Positions 27,193 through 34,900 of a stretch of DNA of 64,000 nt are shown piece after piece. Where the stretch lies: assembly GCA_016710785.1 (NCBI GenBank), contig JADJUE010000002.1, forward strand, positions 62,001-126,000, written 5' to 3'. Source of the DNA: Candidatus Epilinea brevis. Lineage in GTDB: Bacteria; Chloroflexota; Anaerolineae; Epilineales; Epilineaceae. Below the pieces are notes generated by a model. It was not told the origin of the DNA. It did not search any database and was given only the letters and a program-made list of their open reading frames with translations. The position numbers and the translations under genes were made by a program. How positions within the stretch are numbered: position 1 is the stretch's first letter; every line of letters begins with the position of its first letter.

Positions 27193-28068
27193 TCAGCAGC
27201 CCATGCACATGGGTGGCAGCGTCGGCGTCCTGGTCGGCTGGGGGGTGATGGTCGGCGAGGCTGCCGGCGTGTTGCTGGGCGTCGGGCTGTTGGAAGGCAC
27301 TGACGTCGGCGTGTGGGTACGGGTGGCCGTGGGCGTCGCCGTGGCCGTCGGCGTCTCGGTCGCGTTGGGCATGCCGATGCCCCCCGCCGGCGTGGCCGAG
27401 GGCGTGAGGGTCATGCTCGGGGTCGGCGAGACCGAGGGGCTGGGCGTGACCGAGGGGGTGTAGGTGGAGGTCGGGGTGCCGCCCCCGTTGTCGGGGTACA
27501 GCGAGGACACGCCGTTGGCGTCGTCGGCCTCCAGGCTGCGCATGTAGCTGCTGCCCGTCGGATAGCTGGAGCACATGGTGGCCCGGGAGCTGCTGTTGGG
27601 GCAGTTGCCGGCCTGGGTGTGGGCGAGGCCCAGGGCATGCCCGAACTCATGCGAGGCTACCGATCGGCCGTCGATCTGGCTGCCGCCGGGCACGCCGGTG
27701 CTCAGGTACCAGTTCTCGGCGCTGTCGAAGATGATGGTCGCGCGGTTGATGATGCCGCCGTTGTAGTAGATGGTGGTGGTGGCCAGGACGTTGCCGCCGC
27801 CGTCGATGGTGCCGGTGGTGATGTCGTTGTTGCTGGAGTTATCGCTGGTGTAGACCCAGTCGGAGCCGTTCACGTTGGTCCACTGGTCGGCCCCGAAGTC
27901 CGCCACCGGGCGCCAGGAGCTGCCCATGACATGGGTGTCGTAGGTGGTGTTGTGCTGCGCCCACACGGGACCCCAAGCCACCCAGGCCCTGGCCTTGCCG
28001 CCGACTACCGCAACGAGGACGCCCGCCAGTACGATCGCGAGGTTGAATGGGACGCGGGTCGCTCTCAT
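27193..28068 (-). CDS. Secreted matrixin-like zinc metalloprotease with PT tail
   Basis: 291 residues; ATG 28068 has AAGGAG upstream. The signal peptide is about residues 1-28 (VPFNLAIVLAGVLVAVVGGKARA). The catalytic domain contains DFGADQWTNVNGSDW, VLATTTIYYNGGIINRATII, the metzincin zinc motif HEFGHALGLAH (His140, His144, His150) and a Met-turn region (RATMCSSY). Two Cys (GNCPNSS, ATMCSS) probably form a disulphide. From about residue 198 it is a Thr/Pro/Ser linker that runs to the end (PPMCMGC), so the tail is the surface spacer seen in other proteins of this window, without a further domain. It would cleave extracellular protein; no propeptide is obvious. Confidence 0.88.
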   Translation of the reverse strand: MRATRVPFNLAIVLAGVLVAVVGGKARAWVAWGPVWAQHNTTYDTHVMGSSWRPVADFGADQWTNVNGSDWVYTSDNSSNNDITTGTIDGGGNVLATTTIYYNGGIINRATIIFDSAENWYLSTGVPGGSQIDGRSVASHEFGHALGLAHTQAGNCPNSSSRATMCSSYPTGSSYMRSLEADDANGVSSLYPDNGGGTPTSTYTPSVTPSPSVSPTPSMTLTPSATPAGGIGMPNATETPTATATPTATRTHTPTSVPSNSPTPSNTPAASPTITPQPTRTPTLPPMCMGC

Positions 28069-28198
28069 CGCCTACTCCTTGAACGGAACCGTTTCGGGGC
28101 CGGCAGAAACCACCGGGCCATCGGAAGCCAACTGCCACTGCGAACGCTGCGAAGGATAACGTCTGTTGACGCTGCCGTCAATGGCGTCGGCCGGGCGG

Positions 28199-28819
28199 TC
28201 AGCGGGCGGAGAGGATCTCCGACGCCGCCACCTGCAGTTCTGGGAGCAAGGGAGTGGAGATGATCTGTCCCGGTTCGAAGCGGCCATGCTCTCGATAGGC
28301 GCCCGCCACCAAGCTGAGCACGACGATCAGGTCGTCATCCGGATCGACGATCCAGTACTCCTGGATGCCGGCCTCGGCATACTCTGCTCGCTTGGTCAAC
28401 CTGTCGTGGTCGGCATTGCCAGGGCTGACGATCTCGACGACCAGGTCGGCGCCCTTCCAGTAGTCGTTGCCACCGCGCGGATCGTCGGCATCCAAGAGGG
28501 CCAGGAGATCGGGCTCGCGGAAGCGCCGTTCCGCCAGTCGCAGTCGAAGCGGCGCGAAGTAGACCTTGCCGCCGCGAGCGACGATCAGGGGGCGCAGCAG
28601 CAGGAAGAGCTGGGCGAGGATGCCCTGGTGGCGCTGCGTGGGCATGGGCAATTCCTCGATCCAACCGTCGGCCAACTCGACCAGCCGGCTGGTATCCTGG
28701 GTCAACCAGAGGTAGTCGGTCGCGCTCCAACGGCCGGGCGCCGGCAGCAACCGCGCCAACCCCCGCCGGTCGAGGCGGGGCTGCCAACTGCCGTTCGGGT
28801 GGTTCCTTGCGAGGCTCAT
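28199..28819 (-). CDS. Uma2-family PD-(D/E)XK endonuclease
   Basis: 206 residues. Uma2/DUF820 features are WSATDYLWLTQDTSRLVELA, GWIEELPMPTQRHQGILAQL, FREPDLLALLDADD, ADLVVEIVSPGNADHDRLTK and RAEYAEAGIQEYWIVDPDDD, which include the Asp and Glu-x-Val/Lys positions of the PD-(D/E)XK fold. These proteins are numerous in cyanobacteria and Chloroflexota and their role is unclear (some are restriction- or transposon-like). It stands alone between the matrixin gene and a repeat element. Confidence 0.88.
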   Translation of the reverse strand: MSLARNHPNGSWQPRLDRRGLARLLPAPGRWSATDYLWLTQDTSRLVELADGWIEELPMPTQRHQGILAQLFLLLRPLIVARGGKVYFAPLRLRLAERRFREPDLLALLDADDPRGGNDYWKGADLVVEIVSPGNADHDRLTKRAEYAEAGIQEYWIVDPDDDLIVVLSLVAGAYREHGRFEPGQIISTPLLPELQVAASEILSAR

Positions 28820-28940
28820 GGCAGCATCCGCGGCGCTGTCGTGACCGAGGCCGACGATGCAACCCGATCAGCGTTCATGACCCTGGAGAGTGGAGCGCGC
28901 ATGTCGCTAACGATAGCCTGTGCCAGGAGCTGCAGGCAAA

Positions 28941-29335
28941 GCCGGCAGGGCGGTAGCAAAGTCGTTCATGACCGAGATGAACAGCGTCTTCACGTTGATC
29001 GGGGGCGCGTCGCGCGGCCCCGGAGCGCCCCGGCGACTGAAGGATACCGTTGGTAAACGTTACGTTCTGGTGCATGGCGACTTGGCAGCGACCAGAGCGC
29101 GCCGACCCGACCGCCCGGGGGCAAAGCAGCCCCGGGCTCTTCCATTGGAATGTCCCCTACGGGGACAGGGACTTCCTGTGACCGAATGAATATCGTGCCG
29201 AGGCGAGTGGGCGAATGGGCTGCAGTCCCGCAGGGACTTCCCGACGGAGGAGCCCGGGGCTGCTTTGCCCCCGGGCGGTCGGGGCGGCGCGCTCTGGTAT
29301 CCATTACGAGCGACTTTGCCACCGCCCTGGCAAAG
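28941..29335. repeat. Inverted-repeat (fold-back) element with 47-bp arms
   Basis: Arms 29092-29138 and 29251-29297 are complementary over 47 bp with one mismatch, around a 112-bp centre that itself has two small hairpins (GTCCCC-TAC-GGGGAC; AGTCCC-GCA-GGGACT). Outer segments 28941-28968 and 29308-29335 (sharing GGGCGGT.GCAAAGTCG) are also inverted. On the left about 120 bp (28972-29090) separate outer and inner arms; on the right only about 10 bp do. Small ORFs inside are by-products of the repeat. The gap 28820-29367 holds nothing else I can support. Confidence 0.8.
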
Positions 29336-29367
29336 CCGGTGCCCATGTCCGGCGAGTCGCGGAGCGC

Positions 29368-30318
29368 CTACCGCAAGCCCTCCCACACCCCCCGCGCGTA
29401 GGCCGCCGCGTAACCCCCTCGCCCCGCCGCCACGTTCCGCGCCACCGTCAGCAGTAGCGAGCCCAGGCGGTAGACGACGATGAAGGCGCGGTGGGCGCCA
29501 TGCGTGTGGCGGCGGAAGAAGGCCACCGAGCCGCGGCCGTAGAGGTAGGCCTGGCGGGGCGAACCGAGGCCGGCGCTCTGGGCCACCTTATGCCATAGCC
29601 GCGCCGCCGGTGCGTGCACGAGGGTCCAGCCCGCGGCCTGGGCGCGCAGGCAGAAGTCGTGGTCGTCGTAATAGAAGGGGAAGGCGGCGGCGTCGAAGCC
29701 GCCCAGCTCCCGCCAGGCCTCCGCGCGCACCAGCATGCAACAGCCCGTGCACCAGTCCACCGGCCGGGGCGGATCCTGCGCCGTTGTCAGGTGGGTCGTG
29801 TCCACGGCGGCCAGGGTCAGGCGCCGCCGGTAGCCGGCCGAGGGCCAGACCTCGTCCTGCTGATCGTGCAGGTAGATCGTGGGGCAGACGGCGGCGCAGC
29901 GGGGATCGTTCGCCGCGGCCGCCAGCAGCCGGGCCACCAGATCCGGCGCGGCCACCGTGTCGTTGTTCAGGATCAGCAGCCACCGGGCTCTGGCATCCAG
30001 GGCCGCCGCCGCGCCCACTGCCAGGGCGCCCGCGTAGTAGCGGTTTTCGGGTAAGGAGATCACCTGGGCTGACGGATGATGCTCGCGGATCCTGGCCACC
30101 GCGTCGTCGGCCGAGGCGTTGTCGACCACGACGAGGTCCAGCCCCTTGCCGGCGATCCCCGTTTGGGCGGCCAGTGAATCCAGGCAGGCCAGGGTGTCGT
30201 CCGCGCCGTTCCAGTTGACCGTCACGGCCGCGACGCGCCCGGCGGCGGAGCCGGACGCCTCTGCCCCCCCTTCCCCAGCCGCTTTGGGGGAGGGGGCTGG
30301 GGGGTGGGGGCCGTCCAC
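29368..30318 (-). CDS. Family 2 glycosyltransferase
   Basis: 316 residues from a GTG at 30318, just after the stop of the radical SAM gene. The first 25 or so residues (DGPHPPAPSPKAAGEGG) are encoded by a C/G-rich palindromic sequence of the type scattered between genes in many bacteria, so the original start may have been lost or lie nearer the core. The GT-A core is clear: AAVTVNWNGADDTLACLDSL, LDLVVVDNASADD, RYYAGALAVGAAAAL, the metal-site-like LILNNDTVAAPD, WCTGCCMLVRAEAWRELGG and FDAAAFPFYYDDHDFCLRA. A hydrophobic segment near the C-terminus (AFIVVYRLGSLLLTVARNV) may touch the membrane. It is likely involved in surface glycan synthesis (rhamnosyltransferase-like). Confidence 0.85.
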   Translation of the reverse strand: MDGPHPPAPSPKAAGEGGAEASGSAAGRVAAVTVNWNGADDTLACLDSLAAQTGIAGKGLDLVVVDNASADDAVARIREHHPSAQVISLPENRYYAGALAVGAAAALDARARWLLILNNDTVAAPDLVARLLAAAANDPRCAAVCPTIYLHDQQDEVWPSAGYRRRLTLAAVDTTHLTTAQDPPRPVDWCTGCCMLVRAEAWRELGGFDAAAFPFYYDDHDFCLRAQAAGWTLVHAPAARLWHKVAQSAGLGSPRQAYLYGRGSVAFFRRHTHGAHRAFIVVYRLGSLLLTVARNVAAGRGGYAAAYARGVWEGLR

Positions 30319-30320
30319 CC

Positions 30321-31412
30321 CTAGAACCCCTGCCGCCCCGCGAACAGCTTGAACAGCCCCACCTGCTCGCGCAGCGAGCGCCCGCGGTAGCAGTTGAGCA
30401 GGCAAGGCGCCTGGCAGCCCTTCATCTTGTCGCGGATCTGCTGGGCATGGGCCGATTCCCAGATGTCCCGCGGATGCTGCGTCCGTAGGTTGCCGGCGCG
30501 GTCGTCCACCGTCCAGCAGAACATCACGTCACCGCGCGGGTCGATGTTGAAGGCGTTGTAGCGCACCATGCATTCGTCCGGCCGCGGATGGCTGCGCGGG
30601 TCGCGGAAGTAATAGGAGAGGGCCACCAGGTGCTCGTCCGGGTTCCAGATGGCGTGGCCGGCGCGCTTGAGACGGCGCAACTCCTCGAGCTGGCTCTCCA
30701 GCAGCTCCGCGTTGCGCGGCCAATGCGGGTTGTGCTCGAACCAGTCCGGGGCCATGGCCTCGTCGGTGGCGAAGGTAGGGTAGAGCGGCTGGACGAGAAA
30801 GCGGTCCACCTTCAGCTCCTCCAGGGCCCACAGGGCCGTGGGGACCAGGTCGGCGTAGGTCTCCTCCATGATCACCGTGGCCACGCCCAGGACGATCTTC
30901 GAGCCCTTGTCCTGGAGCATGCCGATGGCCGCCACGCAGCGGTCGTAGAGCGGCACGCCGCGCACCTTGTCATGCACCTCGCGCGTCAGGTGGTCGATGG
31001 ACAGGCTGAGGAAGTCCGGGCCCACCTCCAGGATGCGGTCGCAGGCCTTCTCCGTCAGGTACATGCCGTTGGAGCTGACCTTCGTCTTGATGCCGATCTG
31101 CCGGCAATGGGCCAGGATGTCGAAGAAGCCGCGCTTCTGGAAGGGCTCGCCGCCGGAGATGACCAGGAAGAAAGGGCCCAGCCATTCGCGCAGCTGGTCC
31201 AGCGAATGCTTCCACTCGTCCACCGTCAGCTCGTTGTTCTCCTGCAGCTTCCACATCTCGCACATGGTGCAGCGCGCGGCGCAGATGTCGGTGATCAGCA
31301 CCGACACCTGGTTGGGCTTGGCCAGGCGCCGGTCCGTGGCGTAGCTCAGGCGCTGCGCCAGGTGGTTGGAGCCTTGGTAGACGGCGAACTCGATGTCGCG
31401 GAGCAGGGTCAT
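30321..31412 (-). CDS. Radical SAM protein with SPASM-like C-terminus
   Basis: 363 residues. The 4Fe-4S cluster motif is C44-x3-C48-x2-C51 (CAARCTMC), followed by the SAM-binding GGEP motif (VISGGEPFQKRGFFD), SSNGMYLTEKACDRI and LSLSIDHLTREVHDKVRG. The C-terminal region has several Cys (DECMVRYNAFNIDPRGDVMF, MFCWTVDD, GCQAPCLLNCYRG), which could hold auxiliary clusters as in SPASM proteins. The reaction is unknown. The GT2 gene follows after 2 bp, so a glycan- or envelope-linked modification is possible. Confidence 0.85.
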   Translation of the reverse strand: MTLLRDIEFAVYQGSNHLAQRLSYATDRRLAKPNQVSVLITDICAARCTMCEMWKLQENNELTVDEWKHSLDQLREWLGPFFLVISGGEPFQKRGFFDILAHCRQIGIKTKVSSNGMYLTEKACDRILEVGPDFLSLSIDHLTREVHDKVRGVPLYDRCVAAIGMLQDKGSKIVLGVATVIMEETYADLVPTALWALEELKVDRFLVQPLYPTFATDEAMAPDWFEHNPHWPRNAELLESQLEELRRLKRAGHAIWNPDEHLVALSYYFRDPRSHPRPDECMVRYNAFNIDPRGDVMFCWTVDDRAGNLRTQHPRDIWESAHAQQIRDKMKGCQAPCLLNCYRGRSLREQVGLFKLFAGRQGF

Positions 31413-31435
31413 GGCTACCTCTCAGGGGAGCGTGG

Positions 31436-31441
31436 ATTCTA
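31436..31441 (-). promoter_or_regulatory. -10 box TAGAAT of the radical SAM/GT2 operon
   Basis: TAGAAT lies 23 nt before the ATG at 31412, with GAGAGGTA just before the start codon as ribosome site. Confidence 0.4.
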
Positions 31442-31518
31442 GCAGGCGGCTTCCCCGGAGGTGACGCAGGAAGGGCCGGGGCGCTTGCAGCGGGTTCCCG
31501 CCGCCGCGGTCAAAGTCG

Positions 31519-31540
31519 ATGGCTCCGCGCTCGGAGCCAT
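31519..31540 (-). terminator. Hairpin terminator after the PP2C-like/propeller gene
   Basis: A perfect 8-bp stem (ATGGCTCC with its complement) and a 6-nt loop are followed on the minus strand by TCGACTTTGACC, about 50 bp after the stop codon at 31592. Confidence 0.5.
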
Positions 31541-31591
31541 GCGCCGATCGCCGCCGGTGAGCAGCAAGGATCCGCTGGGCGGCGGGCCGGC

Positions 31592-33928
31592 TCAGGGCAG
31601 GGTGGACAGGCTGGCCACCAGCAGGGACCGGCCCTCCAGGATGAAGAGGCGGCCGGTGGCCCTGTCCCAGGCCAGGCCGGAAACCCCGCTGAAGCGGCCG
31701 TCAGGGTTGCCCACCAGTGGCTGGGCCGGGCGCAGGAAGGTGGCCCGCCAGGCGCCTTCCGGCCCCAAGGCGAGGATCCGCCCGCCGGCGCGGTCGGCGG
31801 CCAGGAGGGTCTCGCCGGTGCCCGTTCCGACGGCGCTCAGGAGCGGCGCCGCTTCGCCGGCCGGCAGGCCGCTGATGGCGAAGGGCGCCGCCGCGCCGCC
31901 CACGAACTTGCGCAGGCTCCCGTCGACGAAACGCAGGTAGATGGCCCCGTCGATATGCATTTCGGCGACGCTGTCCAAGGCCTCGGGCGCCTTCAACCAG
32001 GGCTCGCCGGCCAATCGGAAGACGGGAAAGTCGCCGCCGATGGCCTCGTAACGGTAGATCTGGCCGACGGAGCGATCCAGGGCGTACAGGCGGCCCTCGA
32101 AGCCCGCCAACTGGTCGACGGCGGTCCAGGCGGGTGCGGCGGGACGCTCCAGGGGCTCGATGAGCTCCGGCCGCAGCCACCACAGGCGGTCGGCGGCGTC
32201 CAGAGCGATGACTTCGGCCGACTTGACGGCGTCGGGGCCGCTGACCGGCGGCGGCACCAGGGCCAGGCTCTGGATGTCCCCGACGGGCGGGGCCTGACCG
32301 ATCGCCTGCCCGCGCTGCAGGGCGAGGCGAACCTCGTTCGTCTCCAGGTTCACCCAGTCCACGCGCTGCAAGGTGCGGTTGAGAACGTAGGCCGTGTTGC
32401 CGTTGACCAGCAGCTGCCGCGGATCATCCGCCGCCCCTTCCAGGGTCGCCACCGGGTTCAGGTCCGTCAAGCGCAGGACGCCGGATCCGGCATCGGTGGT
32501 CGCGACCGACGCGGCGCCGTCAGGCGCGGCGGGCTCGGCCGGGTCGCTGAGGTTGTGCAGGCGCATCAGCAGGGTCAGGAGAAGGGCGGCGGTGGGCAGG
32601 GCCAGGGACAGGGCCGCCCCCAGCCGGGCGCGCTCCACGGCATAGCCGTCCTCGCCCTGCTCGGCGCCTCGCCGCGGCAGCAGGCCCAGCAGCACCCGCG
32701 CGACCAGGCGGACCAGACGGTGGGTCGGCGGCGGCGCGTTCGGCGGCGTGAGGGCAGCGGGAAGGGTCACCGGAGGCGGCGCGGTCTGTGCTCCTGGCTG
32801 ATCCGCGGGACGGGGCAGGGGCGCCTGGCCGGCGGCGTCGGTCGGGGCGAAGCCTGCCGCATCCGGCAGGCTGTGGAATCCGCTGTCCGTAGGCTCACCG
32901 TCCGACTGCCCGGTAGCCAACAAGCCGCTGTCCAACAGTCCAGTATCGAAGGCGATGGCGTCGAAACGCGCCGTCTGCTCCCATTCGGCCGCGGGCGCGG
33001 CAAGCGGCTCCGGCGGGCCGATCCAGCGCACCCAGCGCTCGGGCGGCGCCGGTGTGCCGGCATCCGTGGGGTCGTCCGAAAGGTCTGGATCGTCGTCGCG
33101 GTAGCCTTCGGCCTCGACGGCGCCCGCTCGCGGCGGCGGCGCGGCCGGCGCTGGGGCCTCGTGCACCGCGGACGGGGGCGGGGCCTGGTCCGCCAGGCGC
33201 GGCGGGCGCGGCTGGGCCAGGCAGACCAGGGGCAGCCGCGGCGGAAGCAGCTCATCCAGGCGCCGCTGCAGCAGATCCGGGTCGGAGAGCAGCAACTCCC
33301 GGACGACATCGCGACTCAGGAGCTCGGCCGCGGTGCTGGGGGCCAGGATGGCCGCGGCCCCAGGCGGGAAGGCCCAATGGCCGAAATGCACCTCCAGGAC
33401 CTCTGATCGCCCCATGCCCAGGGGCGGCCAGAGGGCGTCATCGGAGAGCGCGTCCACGCCGCGGCGCAGCCAGGGGCTGACGGCTGGATGCCGCGCCAGC
33501 TCGGGGCCATCCGGAGCGGAGAGGATGGCGGCGCCCGATTCGCCGCCGGCCAGGTCGAGGCGGTAGGCCACAGCGGGTCCGGCCTGGGCCAGGAAGGCCT
33601 CCTCGCCGCCGATGAACAGCAGGCTGGCGCCGGCGCCCAGCAAACCCGACCGCTCGGCGGCGGATTCCTGTTGGATCACCCGGCGCAGCCAACGGTCGCC
33701 GGCGATGAGGGCCAGCTTGAGGCGGGCGGTCAAGCTGCCGTCGCGCCGCTCGAACATGCTGGCCATGCCCGCGGCCAGGCGCTGCTCGATGGCCGACCGC
33801 TGCCGCGGTTCATCTACGCCCCAGACCTCGACCAGCAGGGCCAGGGTGCCCGGCCGCGCGCCGCCGATGCGCCGCAGCAGGGTGGCGGTGGCCGGACCCG
33901 AGCGCAGCTGGATCAGGCGGCGGTTCAT
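31592..33928 (-). CDS. PP2C-like domain, TM helix and outer beta-propeller protein
   Basis: 778 residues from ATG 33928, one base overlapping the DUF3147 stop. Residues 1 to about 260 resemble a degenerate PP2C phosphatase (LALLVEVWGVDEPRQRSAIE, RLKLALIAGDRWLRRVIQQE, GASLLFIGGEEAFLAQAGPA); the Asp metal ligands of active PP2C are not evident. A disordered Pro/Asp/Ala linker runs to about 430, a TM helix (LSLALPTAALLLTLLMRL) follows, and the C-terminal 270 residues form NHL/propeller-like repeats (LLVNGNTAYVLNRTLQRVDW, FEGRLYALDRSVGQIYRYEA, VSGLAWDRATGRLFILEG). It appears to link an outer sensor to an inner pseudophosphatase. Such architectures occur in Chloroflexota; function not established. 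Confidence 0.65.
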   Translation of the reverse strand: MNRRLIQLRSGPATATLLRRIGGARPGTLALLVEVWGVDEPRQRSAIEQRLAAGMASMFERRDGSLTARLKLALIAGDRWLRRVIQQESAAERSGLLGAGASLLFIGGEEAFLAQAGPAVAYRLDLAGGESGAAILSAPDGPELARHPAVSPWLRRGVDALSDDALWPPLGMGRSEVLEVHFGHWAFPPGAAAILAPSTAAELLSRDVVRELLLSDPDLLQRRLDELLPPRLPLVCLAQPRPPRLADQAPPPSAVHEAPAPAAPPPRAGAVEAEGYRDDDPDLSDDPTDAGTPAPPERWVRWIGPPEPLAAPAAEWEQTARFDAIAFDTGLLDSGLLATGQSDGEPTDSGFHSLPDAAGFAPTDAAGQAPLPRPADQPGAQTAPPPVTLPAALTPPNAPPPTHRLVRLVARVLLGLLPRRGAEQGEDGYAVERARLGAALSLALPTAALLLTLLMRLHNLSDPAEPAAPDGAASVATTDAGSGVLRLTDLNPVATLEGAADDPRQLLVNGNTAYVLNRTLQRVDWVNLETNEVRLALQRGQAIGQAPPVGDIQSLALVPPPVSGPDAVKSAEVIALDAADRLWWLRPELIEPLERPAAPAWTAVDQLAGFEGRLYALDRSVGQIYRYEAIGGDFPVFRLAGEPWLKAPEALDSVAEMHIDGAIYLRFVDGSLRKFVGGAAAPFAISGLPAGEAAPLLSAVGTGTGETLLAADRAGGRILALGPEGAWRATFLRPAQPLVGNPDGRFSGVSGLAWDRATGRLFILEGRSLLVASLSTLP

Positions 33929-34299
33929 CAGGCGGCGGGCCTCAGGGCCGCCAGGGCGCGAAGGAAGGCGGCATAGGCCAGGGCGGTGGTGGCCATGCTG
34001 GCCAGCATGGCGGGCCAGAAGCTCCAGCCCATGCGGATGAGCCAGGGCAGGACGACGAAGAAGACCAGGGAGGGTAGCACCAGCCACAGGATGTCAGTGG
34101 CCATGGCGCCGGCCTTGAGGGCCGCCGCGGCACGGTCGCCGCCCGCGACGGCCGTGTCATGGTACAGCCAGGCCAGAGCCAGGATGGAGGTCAGGGGCAG
34201 CGAGATCAGGAAGGCGCCCGCCAGGCTGTTGCGCTTGCCCAGCTCTGATCCGGCGGTGATCAGCAGGGCGGAGATGAGGACCTTGATGACGGGCTGCAT
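33928..34299 (-). CDS. DUF3147 family membrane protein
   Basis: 123 residues from ATG 34299; GGAGG is 5 nt upstream, which decides between this ATG and the one at 34311. Four TM helices: VIKVLISALLITAGSELG, SLAGAFLISLPLTSILALAW, ILWLVLPSLVFFVVLPWLI and SFWPAMLASMATTALAYAAF. This matches DUF3147 (KVLISALLI, SLPLTSILA, LPSLVFFV). Function is unknown; it overlaps the PP2C-like gene by one base. Confidence 0.88.
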   Translation of the reverse strand: MQPVIKVLISALLITAGSELGKRNSLAGAFLISLPLTSILALAWLYHDTAVAGGDRAAAALKAGAMATDILWLVLPSLVFFVVLPWLIRMGWSFWPAMLASMATTALAYAAFLRALAALRPAA

Positions 34300-34554
34300 G
34301 GGAGCCTCCATGAAATGAGCGGCCGCGGGGACAGATGATACCGCGCTTGGGCAGGAGACTTCCACCTCAGTTCGGCGGAAGGACCCCTGCCGTGGTTCCT
34401 GACTCCGTCGCGCCTGAAACCCGAAGCCTGCCTTGCCCCCGCGGCGTGGTGTCCATGTGCTGGCCCTGCTAGCATCTATAACCAGCGCGCCGCGAGACGC
34501 TGAACTGTTCGGCGGGGAATAACGGGTCATTTCGCGTTCAGAGGAGGCGTTTCC

Positions 34555-34815
34555 ATGCAATCCGTGGGCATGGCTCGATTGAAGGCTCACTTGAGCCACT
34601 ACATTGATCGGGCGGCAGCAGGCGAACCCTACATCATCACCGACCGCGGTCGGCCAGTGGTGGAGATCATTCCGTTGCGCGCCGAGGTGGCCGCCATCCT
34701 GAACATGATCGAAGAAGGAAAGGCCACTTGGGAAGGGGGTAAGCCCCTGGGTTTCGATGGTCCTGAACTGCTTGGTGAACCGCTCGCCGATGCGGTCATC
34801 GAGGACCGTCGGTGA
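34555..34815 (+). CDS. Phd/YefM-type antitoxin (toxin partner broken)
   Basis: 86 residues; ATG 34555 has GGAGG 7 nt upstream. The N-terminal part MARLKAHLSHYIDRAAAGEP followed by YIITDRGRPVVEIIPL is the Phd/YefM DNA-binding fold. The C-terminal part (MIEEGKATWEGGKPLGFDGP) would be the toxin-binding segment. The gene next to it should encode a PIN-domain VapC toxin, but only a remnant remains. Confidence 0.9.
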   Translation: MQSVGMARLKAHLSHYIDRAAAGEPYIITDRGRPVVEIIPLRAEVAAILNMIEEGKATWEGGKPLGFDGPELLGEPLADAVIEDRR

Positions 34816-34890
34816 TTCTGTATCTGGACACCAGCACGCTGGTATGATTCTATGTCCACGAGGCATATAACCTACAGGTCCGCCAATGCC
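34812..34890 (+). pseudogene. Truncated VapC-type PIN toxin remnant
   Basis: GTG 34812 overlaps the antitoxin stop by 4 nt. The first residues ILYLDTSTLV match the start of PIN-domain toxins (LYLDTSALVKxYV). TGA then stands where a Lys codon is expected, after which the frame continues FYVHEAYNLQVRQ for a short way before unrelated sequence begins. No catalytic core remains. Confidence 0.7.
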
Positions 34891-34900
34891 CCCCGTCCAG

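Noticed and set aside
28875..29401. Several small ORFs rich in Arg/Pro/Gly
   Set aside because: They come from the inverted-repeat element and read alike on both strands; no ribosome sites.
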